Assembly (NCBI GenBank): GCA_964546955.1
Contig: CAZJLP010000025.1
Coordinates: 1-64,000 of the forward strand
Source of the DNA: CAZJLP01 sp964546955
GTDB taxonomy: Bacteria; Verrucomicrobiota; Verrucomicrobiia; Opitutales; Opitutaceae
DNA length: 64,000 nt
Reading direction: 5' to 3'
The notes below the pieces were generated by a model. The model saw nothing but the letters and a program-made list of their open reading frames with translations. It had not been told where the DNA came from and did not search any database. Position 1 is the first letter of the stretch, and the number at the start of each line of letters is the position of its first letter. This document shows positions 32,205 to 39,377 of the stretch, in pieces. The position numbers were made by a program, and so were the translations under genes.

Positions 32205-33245
32205 CTAAACGGTGGCGGAAACTCGTAATTGGGCGATCTGGTGACGAAGCACTTCGCACAAACCCAGCAAGAGAGGAGAGGGCTCCAACTCGGGGAACGG
32301 ACGCAGGCTCGCCTCGGCCGCCGCGAGTTCCCGCTGAACCGCTTCCGCCACACTCGCAAACACGTTCAACTCCGCCATTTGCCGCAGGCGTTCCTCCAAA
32401 CGCGTCGGTCTGCGGCCGGCGATCTCGTCCAGGAGGGCGGGCCGGTCGGCCGGGGGAAGACGCTCGATCAGCGTGAGAAGCGGCAAGGTGATTTTTCCGC
32501 TCTCGAGATCTGTTCCCAGCGTCTTGCCAATCCGTTTTTCGTCGCCAAAAAAATCGGCAAGGTCGTCGTAAATCTGATAAGCGATGCCGAGGTGTCGTCC
32601 AAACCGGCTGGCGGCTTCCACGAACTCCGGCGCATATCCGGCGAGGCGACTGCCGAGGAAACAGGAAACCCGAAACAACTCCGCGGTCTTCAAATCGATG
32701 ATTCGGAAGTAGTCGGCGAGAGACACGTCGACCGAGCGACGGCGCAGGGTCTGAATGATCTCTCCGGCACAGACTTTCCGGGTCGACTCGGAGATCACTT
32801 GGCAGACTTCGGTCGTCGGGTACTGGGTCGCCAAATTGAGGGCATGGGAGAAAAGGGCATCCCCGAGCAATACTGCCGCAGCGGAACCGTACTCGCGGGC
32901 CGCAGTCCGCCGGTTGCGCCGCAAATCGGCGGAATCCATGATGTCGTCGTGGACGAGCGTCGCCAAGTGGATCAATTCCACCACGGCAGCGACTCTCACC
33001 AGGGGCACGGGAACGGGGCCGGCACCGCGCCAGCCGCTGAAAAATACCAACGCGGGACGGATTCGCTTGCCCGAAGTATCGATGCAGTAATCAGCCATCC
33101 CGCGGATTTCCGGCTCAAATGCGTCGAGTTGCGCCCGGAGGTACGCATCGAGCTGGGCCATCTGGGTTTTCAGCACGCCGAACACGGTCGCGAAGTCGCC
33201 CGGAGGGGCCAAGCGCGGGGTATTTAGGGTGATAGTGGCGGCCAT
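32205..33245 (-). CDS. Trans-isoprenyl diphosphate synthase (octaprenyl/solanesyl type)
   Basis: 346 aa. First aspartate-rich motif LVHDDIMDSADLRRNR and second YDDLADFFGDEKRIGKTLGTDL (DDxxD) are present, with GKRIRPALV at the substrate lysine. It chains isopentenyl units onto an allylic diphosphate, most likely to make the quinone side chain. The length and the C-terminal leucine-rich helices fit the long-chain class. It is divergent from the CPBP protease gene with 57 bases between them. Confidence 0.9.
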   Translation of the reverse strand: MAATITLNTPRLAPPGDFATVFGVLKTQMAQLDAYLRAQLDAFEPEIRGMADYCIDTSGKRIRPALVFFSGWRGAGPVPVPLVRVAAVVELIHLATLVHDDIMDSADLRRNRRTAAREYGSAAAVLLGDALFSHALNLATQYPTTEVCQVISESTRKVCAGEIIQTLRRRSVDVSLADYFRIIDLKTAELFRVSCFLGSRLAGYAPEFVEAASRFGRHLGIAYQIYDDLADFFGDEKRIGKTLGTDLESGKITLPLLTLIERLPPADRPALLDEIAGRRPTRLEERLRQMAELNVFASVAEAVQRELAAAEASLRPFPELEPSPLLLGLCEVLRHQIAQLRVSATV

Positions 33246-33302
33246 GATGGACTTGAAACTAGAGTTCTGTGATGAAATGGCTACTCAAGACTCGTTTTCA
33301 CA

Positions 33303-33914
33303 ATGCAAAACAACCCGGTAGTGCAATTGGTGATCATCGCTATTGCGGCGTACCTAACTAAGTTGTGGTGCGATGACTTCCGCACGGCAAAGGCGGGCAA
33401 ACCCAATCCGAACGCCCTGCCTGGAGCCGTTCCGGCACCCCAGCGGGCGGTCATCATCGCGGTCGCCGGCGCTTTGATCCTCCTGGCAGCGGAATCCTGG
33501 GGGGAAATCGCCCTAGGGGTAGCGGGTGAGCAGTCAAAAATGACGTGGCTATTTGCCTTCTATACTCTCCTCGCGGGAGTGGTGGAGGAAGTGCTCTTCC
33601 GCGGATACCTTGTGATCGAAAAACGCGGGAAAGCCGCCTTGTGGGGCGGCATTGTGGCGGCATCGCTTCTTTTCGCCCTGCTCCATCCCTTCGTGTGGGA
33701 GTGGAAAGACGGTCACGTGGTGTGGAATTTCGGCACAAAGGCACTCTTCACAACCGCCGTTCTCTTTGTCAGCTCGCTTTGGTTCTACGCCGTTCGTTTC
33801 GCCTCATTCAACCCGGAGCGCTCCCTACTGCCCTGCTTCGCGGCGCATGTAAGCAAAAACCTCGGCGTGATCGCGGTGAAACTCGCTCAAGGGCATATGG
33901 CGGGATTTTGGTGA
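33303..33914 (+). CDS. CPBP family intramembrane metalloprotease
   Basis: 203 aa with about five membrane segments. The three CPBP (Abi/Rce1) motifs are in order: VVEEVLFRGY (EExxxR), FALLHP (FxxxH) and AAHVSKN (HxxxN). They hold the metal or catalytic water for intramembrane proteolysis of an unknown substrate. Single gene, convergent with the pil-like operon end. Confidence 0.85.
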   Translation: MQNNPVVQLVIIAIAAYLTKLWCDDFRTAKAGKPNPNALPGAVPAPQRAVIIAVAGALILLAAESWGEIALGVAGEQSKMTWLFAFYTLLAGVVEEVLFRGYLVIEKRGKAALWGGIVAASLLFALLHPFVWEWKDGHVVWNFGTKALFTTAVLFVSSLWFYAVRFASFNPERSLLPCFAAHVSKNLGVIAVKLAQGHMAGFW

Positions 33915-34119
33915 GGCCGCGCGCGGCGCCGAGCTGTCGTCAGAACAAATGGGATGCCTGAATCTCCGCCGCGTGGGCTGACTAAGCACGCCTGGCAAGC
34001 TCAGACCACCCACGGCTCGGCCGGAGGCCTCACTACCATTCGAGCTCGGCCACGCTGTCAGTAGGGCGTGTACCGGAATGTGGTTAGCCTACTCCCGGAT
34101 CCATCCAGCTATCCCCACT

Positions 34120-34150
34120 AAAAAAAAGCGCGGCTTCGAGAAGCCGCGCT
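34120..34150 (-). terminator. Terminator of the pilMNOPQ-like operon
   Basis: Minus strand AGCGCGGCTT, loop CTCG, AAGCCGCGCT, followed by seven T. It lies 23 bases after the secretin stop. Confidence 0.9.
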
Positions 34151-34172
34151 GAGAGTGACCGAAGGAGAACGC

Positions 34173-35930
34173 TTAGTCCTTCTTCTTTTTGCCGTCGTCA
34201 ACCGGCGGCTGATAGAAGGGATCGGAGCCGTCGCGGAAGCCGGGAAGCTCGTCCTTCGTGAGCTTCATGCTGCGGATCATGCGAGGATCGAACACTTCGC
34301 CCACCGTCGCGCCGTCGGGACGGATCGTGCGAGCGGTGATGAACACCACCAGATTGCGGGTCGTGTCATCCTTGTTGTTATGACGGAAGAGGCGACCGAG
34401 GCCGGGAATGTTGCCCAGCACGGGGACTTTCGACTCGCTCTTGATATTCGTGCTTTCGACGAGGCCGCCGATACCGAGGGTAAAGCCGTCCTTGAGGGTA
34501 ATCTGTGTCTTGGTCTTGCGGACGCCGATGATCGGAATCGTGGCGCCGCTGGAGCCGCCGCCGAAGCGAACTTCGCCGTTGCGGCTGCTGACCTCGGGCT
34601 CGATCGTCAGCTTGATCATCCCCTGGTTGTTCACCTGGGGCGTGACCTTCATCAGCACGCCGATGGGCTTGTAGTCGAAACCTTGGATTTCGAAGCTGCC
34701 GGTCTGCTGATTGAATTGATACTTCGGAATCGGGAATTCTTCACCGATGTTGATGTTCGCCTCGCTGTTGTTGAGGGTCACGACGGTCGGATTGGAGACC
34801 AGCTTGGTGTCGTTCAGCGTCTTGAGCGCGCTGATGATCAGCTGGAATTGATCGGCGTTGAACACGGAGGTCGTGACGCGATCGATGCTGTTGGTGAACA
34901 GCTGCTCCGCGGCAGAGGCAGGTCCGATGGAGGAGGGAAACGTAAGATTGCCAGAACCCGGGGGAGTTTCCGTGTAGGAGGGGCCGATGCCGGAAATACC
35001 GGGCAAGTTGGTGTTGCTATAAACCTGGTCGGTTTTCCGATAGCCGTTCACCATGTGCGGCACGTCGATATTGTTTTCGGTTCGCTGATCCTTGTTCAGC
35101 ACGCCTGCAGAATCTTTATACGTGCGCTGGAACGGGCCGGCCGAAACGCCGTACGCATTCAGCGAAGCCCAGTTCACGCCGATGTTCTTCACATCGCGGT
35201 CGGTCACTTCGATGAACTTCGACTCGATCATGACCTGTTCGGTCTGGCGATCGAGGCTGAGGATGATCGGCTTGATGCGTTGGATCGCGGAAGCGCGTTC
35301 CGTCACCACCAGCGCGTTGCTGCGGGCGTCGACGACGATCTTGCCGCCAACTTTCGGGTCGGCCATTGCGTCCACCGTCGGTTTGACTTCGGCGGCCTTG
35401 GCGTAGTTAAGAATGAATACCTCGGTCGTGACCGGCTCCAGATTGAGCGATTCCTGGCTGACGACCTTGATGATGTTGCCGTCTTCCACGAAAGTGAATC
35501 CGACCGGATCGAGCACGACCTTGAAGATCTGGCGCCACGTCACGTCGCGCAGTTTGATCGTCGTTTTGCCCTGCAGGGTGTCCGGAATCACGAGATTCAA
35601 TTCGAACAGGTCGGCCACGTTGCGGAGCACCGTGCGGATTTCCTCGTCGGGGAAATCGACCGACAGCGTGTCCTTGCTACGGGCAACCGGCGCGGCTGCC
35701 TTCGCGTCCGCCGGAGCGGCCGCAGCGGGAGCAGCAGGAGCGGCGGCCGGAACTTCCACCGCGGCCGGGGCCGGAGCGGGAGCAGGAGCGGGCGCCGGGT
35801 CGACGGCAGGAGCGGGGGCCACTGGAGCCGCATCCGGCGCAGGGGCTGGTTGATCAGGCGCAGGTTGCGCTCGACTAATCGAGAGCACCGGGAGGGCGAG
35901 CAGTGTTGCAGTAAGCAAACGTGTTCTCAT
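34173..35930 (-). CDS. pilQ: Secretin (PilQ/GspD family outer-membrane channel)
   Basis: 585 aa. Signal peptide (LLTATLLALPVLSISRAQPA), then a Pro/Ala repeat region (about 22-80), an STN/N0 domain (LSVDFPDEEIRTVLRNVADLFELNLVI, about 93-170), one N1 domain (VFILNYAKAAEVKPTVDAM), and the secretin barrel with IGEEFPIPKYQ and the conserved GIGGLVESTNIKSESKVPVLGNIPGLGRLF signature (read in pieces). Secretins form the 12-15-meric gate for type IV pili or type II secretion. Overlaps the lipoprotein gene by 4 bases; it is the Amuc_1098 counterpart by order. Confidence 0.9.
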   Translation of the reverse strand: MRTRLLTATLLALPVLSISRAQPAPDQPAPAPDAAPVAPAPAVDPAPAPAPAPAPAAVEVPAAAPAAPAAAAPADAKAAAPVARSKDTLSVDFPDEEIRTVLRNVADLFELNLVIPDTLQGKTTIKLRDVTWRQIFKVVLDPVGFTFVEDGNIIKVVSQESLNLEPVTTEVFILNYAKAAEVKPTVDAMADPKVGGKIVVDARSNALVVTERASAIQRIKPIILSLDRQTEQVMIESKFIEVTDRDVKNIGVNWASLNAYGVSAGPFQRTYKDSAGVLNKDQRTENNIDVPHMVNGYRKTDQVYSNTNLPGISGIGPSYTETPPGSGNLTFPSSIGPASAAEQLFTNSIDRVTTSVFNADQFQLIISALKTLNDTKLVSNPTVVTLNNSEANINIGEEFPIPKYQFNQQTGSFEIQGFDYKPIGVLMKVTPQVNNQGMIKLTIEPEVSSRNGEVRFGGGSSGATIPIIGVRKTKTQITLKDGFTLGIGGLVESTNIKSESKVPVLGNIPGLGRLFRHNNKDDTTRNLVVFITARTIRPDGATVGEVFDPRMIRSMKLTKDELPGFRDGSDPFYQPPVDDGKKKKD

Positions 35931-36445
35931 GGAATTTTTCCGGGTTTGGAAGTGGACAGAGCGATGGGTCGAGCAAACTTTTCTCCTTGATACAATAACG
36001 TGAAGGTGGTGCTCGTTATTTCGAAGACTTCTACCTCGTATGTAGCGTTTTCAAAGGTAATTGGGATGCGGTCGCCTACTTTAAAAGGCTTTTTACTAAC
36101 GAATAAGACACGTTGACCGCTCAAGTTCGTGCCGGTGTTTACAATCGGCGGTAGTTGCTCCACCAGGACATGAAGAATGTCTTTTGCGGATACAGGCTTT
36201 GGTTTGTTCGCCGCTTCCAACTCCTCTTTGGAGGGTCCGGTGTAGGGATTGAACGGATCCTTGGCGGTCGCCGGCAGGACGGCGGCGGCGGGATCGGCCG
36301 GCTTGGTCAATTTCTTGCCCAAATCGACGGAAGACGCGCGGGAGGCCGGAGGAAGGAGGTCGGCCCGGCGCCCTTGCGCCGATACCGTGCCGCAGCCCGC
36401 CAGGACGACGCACGCGCACAGACTGTATCTGGTTGAGCGTTTCAT
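35927..36445 (-). CDS. PilP-like lipoprotein of the secretin operon
   Basis: 172 aa from ATG 36445; the frame extends upstream but that part is pilO in another frame. Lipoprotein signal MKRSTRYSLC and lipobox VLAGC (C18). A Pro-rich middle (KDPFNPYTGPS) and a small C-terminal beta-domain (FVSKKPFKVGDRIPITFENATYEVEV) follow, the general plan of PilP. Sequence similarity to PilP is not obvious; the call rests on position between pilO and pilQ. Overlaps both neighbours by 4 bases. Confidence 0.7.
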   Translation of the reverse strand: MKRSTRYSLCACVVLAGCGTVSAQGRRADLLPPASRASSVDLGKKLTKPADPAAAVLPATAKDPFNPYTGPSKEELEAANKPKPVSAKDILHVLVEQLPPIVNTGTNLSGQRVLFVSKKPFKVGDRIPITFENATYEVEVFEITSTTFTLLYQGEKFARPIALSTSKPGKIP

Positions 36446-37032
36446 GAAGGGGGTTGGCCAAGGTACTCGACCACTAATCTTGCCCTGAGCGCATCGACCG
36501 GCTGGCTCCCGTCGGCGCCCATTTCGCTGGTCACGTCGCGACGGACCTCGGCCGATTTGAAGCGGCAAAAACGATCTCCGCTTTCGAGCTTCCGGATGAA
36601 AGTAAGGATCTGCCGAAACGTGCCCGTCAGGTCGAGAGTGTAGGGCACCACAATATACGTACCCTTGGTCCCCGCGTACGAGGCCGGCGGCGGGGCGGAG
36701 GGAGTGGGCAACTTCACGCCGGTTTCGGATTCAAGTTGGATGAAGTATCGAACGTTGCTCGGAATGTCGTTGGGCCGAATCAGGCGCGAAGATACGTCCG
36801 CGTTGATCTTCTCGAGCGTCGCCACTTGATCCTGCAGACCGGAAGAGTAATCGAGATTGGCTTTCAACCGCGCGGCCTCGGCCGACTTGGCGGCCAGCTC
36901 CGTCTCCAATTCGCCGGCCGCTGGATAGCGGTAGACCAGTACCGCGAGCAGGAGAATAGCGAGTCCGGCCGCGCCCACGACCAAGGGCTGTTTCTTGACG
37001 TAGGCTTGAATGGATTCTTTGGTAGTACTCAT
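36442..37032 (-). CDS. PilO-like bitopic inner-membrane protein
   Basis: 196 aa. One membrane segment (about 17-35, LVVGAAGLAILLLAVLVY), a coiled-coil (about 40-85, ELETELAAKSAEAARLKANL) and a small alpha/beta domain (YTLDLTGTFRQILTFIRKLE) as in PilO. In pili PilN and PilO dimerise and link PilM to PilP. The Akkermansia counterpart is the Amuc_1099/1100 pair, of which Amuc_1100 is the reported immunomodulatory outer protein; whether this protein is its orthologue is not shown. Confidence 0.75.
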   Translation of the reverse strand: MSTTKESIQAYVKKQPLVVGAAGLAILLLAVLVYRYPAAGELETELAAKSAEAARLKANLDYSSGLQDQVATLEKINADVSSRLIRPNDIPSNVRYFIQLESETGVKLPTPSAPPPASYAGTKGTYIVVPYTLDLTGTFRQILTFIRKLESGDRFCRFKSAEVRRDVTSEMGADGSQPVDALRARLVVEYLGQPPS

Positions 37033-37655
37033 GGCTTTTTCGCCGGAGCTTTGGGCTTGAACAACAAATCGAGCACCATGCGCTGTCCGATGGAATCGCG
37101 GGCGACGTTTGTGGTGGAAATGGTAAACCGGGAGACCAGCTCAGGATCGCGTTGGAGCTGCTCGACGTAATTGGAAACGGCCGCTCCGGCCTGATCCGAA
37201 GTGCCCTTCACATATGCCCGGATGATCAGGTCGTTCTCGCGCGCTTCGACTCGATCGAGGGCGACGTCTCGCGGAAGCGTGCTACCCAGGCGGAGAATCA
37301 ATTCCGATAGTTTGATCCGCTCTTCGCCGGCAAAGGCAGCCAATTCCTTGATCTTCTTTTCCTCGGCGAGAAATTTCCCGTAGAGATCGATGGCCGCCTT
37401 GCTGCCGACCTTGTCGCGTTCGATCTGTTGTTCCGCGTTTTTGATTTCCTTGCGGACGTTCGCCAGCCGGTACTCCTGGTACCCGACCAACAGCAGGAGG
37501 ATGCTGGCGACAACAACGGCAATGCCATTGATGAAGAAAGAAGTCCGCACCACTTTGGTGTCGGGCAATTGAGCGAAATTGCGAAAGTTCGGATGCCAGG
37601 CTGGTGCGCTGGCTGCCGCTCCTTTCTCGGAGGATTTCTTAGGAAGCGACAGCAT
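37029..37655 (-). CDS. PilN-like bitopic inner-membrane protein
   Basis: 208 aa. A cytoplasmic tail of about 40 residues (with the PilM-binding-type segment HPNFRNFAQLPDTK), one membrane segment (about 43-60, INGIAVVVASILLLLVG), a coiled coil (YRLANVRKEIKNAEQQIERD) and a ferredoxin-like end (LELILRLGSTLPRDVAL-type strands, RDVALDRVEA). It overlaps pilM by 17 bases and pilO by 4. Confidence 0.75.
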   Translation of the reverse strand: MLSLPKKSSEKGAAASAPAWHPNFRNFAQLPDTKVVRTSFFINGIAVVVASILLLLVGYQEYRLANVRKEIKNAEQQIERDKVGSKAAIDLYGKFLAEEKKIKELAAFAGEERIKLSELILRLGSTLPRDVALDRVEARENDLIIRAYVKGTSDQAGAAVSNYVEQLQRDPELVSRFTISTTNVARDSIGQRMVLDLLFKPKAPAKKP

Positions 37656-38676
37656 GGTTATGGCTAATCATTAGGCTCATGAGTCCGAGGCAGCGGGCAT
37701 CGAGCTCGGCTACCGGCACGTTGCTGCCTATCGAGATTCCACGGCTCTGAAGCCACGGAGCATAATCGATCTTGAGCAGACTTACTCCGAGTTGATGGGA
37801 AAGTGCGCTTTCCAGCCAATCGAACTTCGCCGGCAGGAGAGTACAAACAACCTGCCCGATCGATTGACCGGTCTGAACCTCGAAGAAGCCGATCGAAGAT
37901 TGCAATTCCTTCAGCAGTTTCTTGATCAACACCGACGCCATGCCGGTGAAATCGAAGGTATTCGAGTTGAAAAGTTTTCGGGCAGACTCCTCGTCCTTCA
38001 AACCGAGCTCCTTCTGCACGACGGGAATCATCGCATCGAGCCCTTGGGCGATCGGACGCGAAGTCTCGACCCCGTTCGCGCTGACGATGAACGACTGCGT
38101 CGAATCCGAATCCATCTCCAGCACCAGCGTCGGCGCGGCCGATTTGGAAAACGCGAGATAGTCGACCAAGGCGCCGAGCGTCGACAGGGTCCCCAGCTCG
38201 AGGCGTTCGGGATAGACGCCGCGATCGAGCAATTTCTTTTGAGTGGTGGTGATCTCTTCCGTCGTCATCCCAGCCACAACGAGGTCCTTCTGGGCCGGGT
38301 TGGTGACATCCGCCTCTGTCCCGTCCCTTGAATTGACCACCGCCAGGGTGTATTTGTCCAACTCGATGCGGAACTGACCCGTCACGACTTCTTCCAGATA
38401 GCCGGCATCCTTCATTCGCTTCGGGTCCAGCGACAAACGCCGGACCAGTCGTTTCGGGGCATAAACCCCGCAGGTCGCGCGGATGTAACCGCCACTCGCC
38501 CGTTTCGGCTGTAGCTCGCCGAGCACCTGGGCCAATGCCTCATCGCCACCGGAAACCGGGCAGGATTTCAGCTCCTCGATCTCCAGGGGGCCGGTCATCG
38601 ACGACGTGCGCGCAACCGCCACCGTGTGGCTGTTCACTTCGACGAAAAAACCTTTCGACTTCTTGGAAAAAAGCAT
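37639..38676 (-). CDS. PilM-like actin-fold assembly protein
   Basis: 345 aa, cytoplasmic. It belongs to the PilM/FtsA-type fold by its layout: an N-terminal strand pair (FVEVNSHTVAVARTSS), phosphate-1/-2-like segments (TLVLEMDSDSTQSFIVSANG) and a C-terminal SSIGFFEVQTGQSIGQVV. First gene of the operon; about 280 bases upstream are AT-rich and probably contain the promoter. Akkermansia Amuc_1101 is the corresponding gene. Polar/ATP-binding residues are less obvious than in Thermus PilM. Confidence 0.75.
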   Translation of the reverse strand: MLFSKKSKGFFVEVNSHTVAVARTSSMTGPLEIEELKSCPVSGGDEALAQVLGELQPKRASGGYIRATCGVYAPKRLVRRLSLDPKRMKDAGYLEEVVTGQFRIELDKYTLAVVNSRDGTEADVTNPAQKDLVVAGMTTEEITTTQKKLLDRGVYPERLELGTLSTLGALVDYLAFSKSAAPTLVLEMDSDSTQSFIVSANGVETSRPIAQGLDAMIPVVQKELGLKDEESARKLFNSNTFDFTGMASVLIKKLLKELQSSIGFFEVQTGQSIGQVVCTLLPAKFDWLESALSHQLGVSLLKIDYAPWLQSRGISIGSNVPVAELDARCLGLMSLMISHNHAVAS

Positions 38677-38891
38677 GCGGTGAGCGGGATTACGGATAAC
38701 TCGGCATTCGGGAGGGGAACTTCACTGCAAAGGGGGAAAATTATTTTTTAGGCGGTCGGCTGGGATTGCGAAAATGCCGCTTTGGGGGCATCTAACACAA
38801 GAGAAAGCGGCTCGCTAACTCGTCACTGGTCGGTATTTACCGTTTATTTAGACAATTAATTGCAATTACATAAGTCGCGTAATTAGACAAC
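38677..38891. other. AT-rich upstream region of the pil-like operon
   Basis: Non-coding. It contains an AT-rich island (38840-38890) with TTAGACAA repeated at about 38846 and 38883. This is the likely promoter zone, but no clean -35/-10 pair with 16-18 spacing could be picked. Confidence 0.4.
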
Positions 38892-38923
38892 AAAAAACCC
38901 GCTCCAAAATACGGAGCGGGTTT
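38892..38923 (-). terminator. Terminator after the bS22-like gene
   Basis: Minus strand AAACCCGCTCC, 7-base loop, GGAGCGGGTTT, then further T residues. It lies about 30 bases after the mini-gene stop and before the pilM promoter region. Confidence 0.85.
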
Positions 38924-38954
38924 CCAAAATTTGTAACGGCTTACGAAACTTAGA

Positions 38955-39056
38955 TCACTTCTGCCACGTACGCTTTTTGTGGCGGTTCGCCTTGAGACGC
39001 TTCCGGCGTTTGTGCTTCGACATTTTCAGACGACGTTTCTTCTTCAGATTGCCCAT
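38955..39056 (-). CDS. bS22/AURKAIP1 (COX24)-like 33-residue ribosomal-type protein
   Basis: 33 aa, pI extremely basic: MGNLKKKRRLKMSKHKRRK followed by RLKANRHKKRTWQK. The pattern KKRRKKMSKHKxRKxxKxxRxxRR is that of the AURKAIP1/COX24 domain, found in the mycobacterial ribosomal protein bS22 and the mitochondrial ribosome. It is too short for most gene finders, but a strong terminator follows at the right distance. Location in the 30S subunit is inferred from the family. Confidence 0.8.
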   Translation of the reverse strand: MGNLKKKRRLKMSKHKRRKRLKANRHKKRTWQK

Positions 39057-39125
39057 GGTGTAGGAATTTAAAGGTCCAAAGTGGGAAGGATTAAGGGGGG
39101 TGTAAAGTTCTTTTTGGGAGGGGGG

Positions 39126-39135
39126 NNNNNNNNNN
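39126..39135. other. Scaffold gap (10 N)
   Basis: Ten Ns between a G-run (GGGAGGGGGG) and GCCCCCC, in non-coding DNA between the bS22-like gene and the addA stop. The flanks are homopolymeric, typical of a collapsed assembly end. Confidence 0.9.
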
Positions 39136-39211
39136 GCCCCCCAGGGCCACGGCTGACGGGGGGCGTACCGTACCTCGTGCGCGGGGCGCCAGGGGGGCTC
39201 CGCTCCGGAAA

Positions 39212-39358
39212 TCTTTCTCTTTATTCTTTCTCTTAATCTTTCTCTCGTTCGAGGAAGGGTTGCACAGCACCTACTCCCGACTGACCGCCATGGGGTACCA
39301 CTTCCTCCACCTTTCCTCCGAACGAGAGAAAGATTAAGAGAAAGAATAAAGAGAAAGA
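39212..39358. repeat. Perfect 40-bp inverted repeat of CTTTCT/AGAAAG words
   Basis: Left arm 39212-39251 is pyrimidine-rich (TCTTTCTCTTTATTCTTTCT, continuing to CTCTCGTTCG). Right arm 39319-39358 is its exact reverse complement, with a 67-base spacer that itself contains short complementary pieces (AGGAAGG versus CCTTTCCT). It lies 20 bases from the addA stop. A transcript from either direction would fold into a 40-bp stem. Confidence 0.85.
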
Positions 39359-39377
39359 GTCGCGAACCTCCAAGCCC

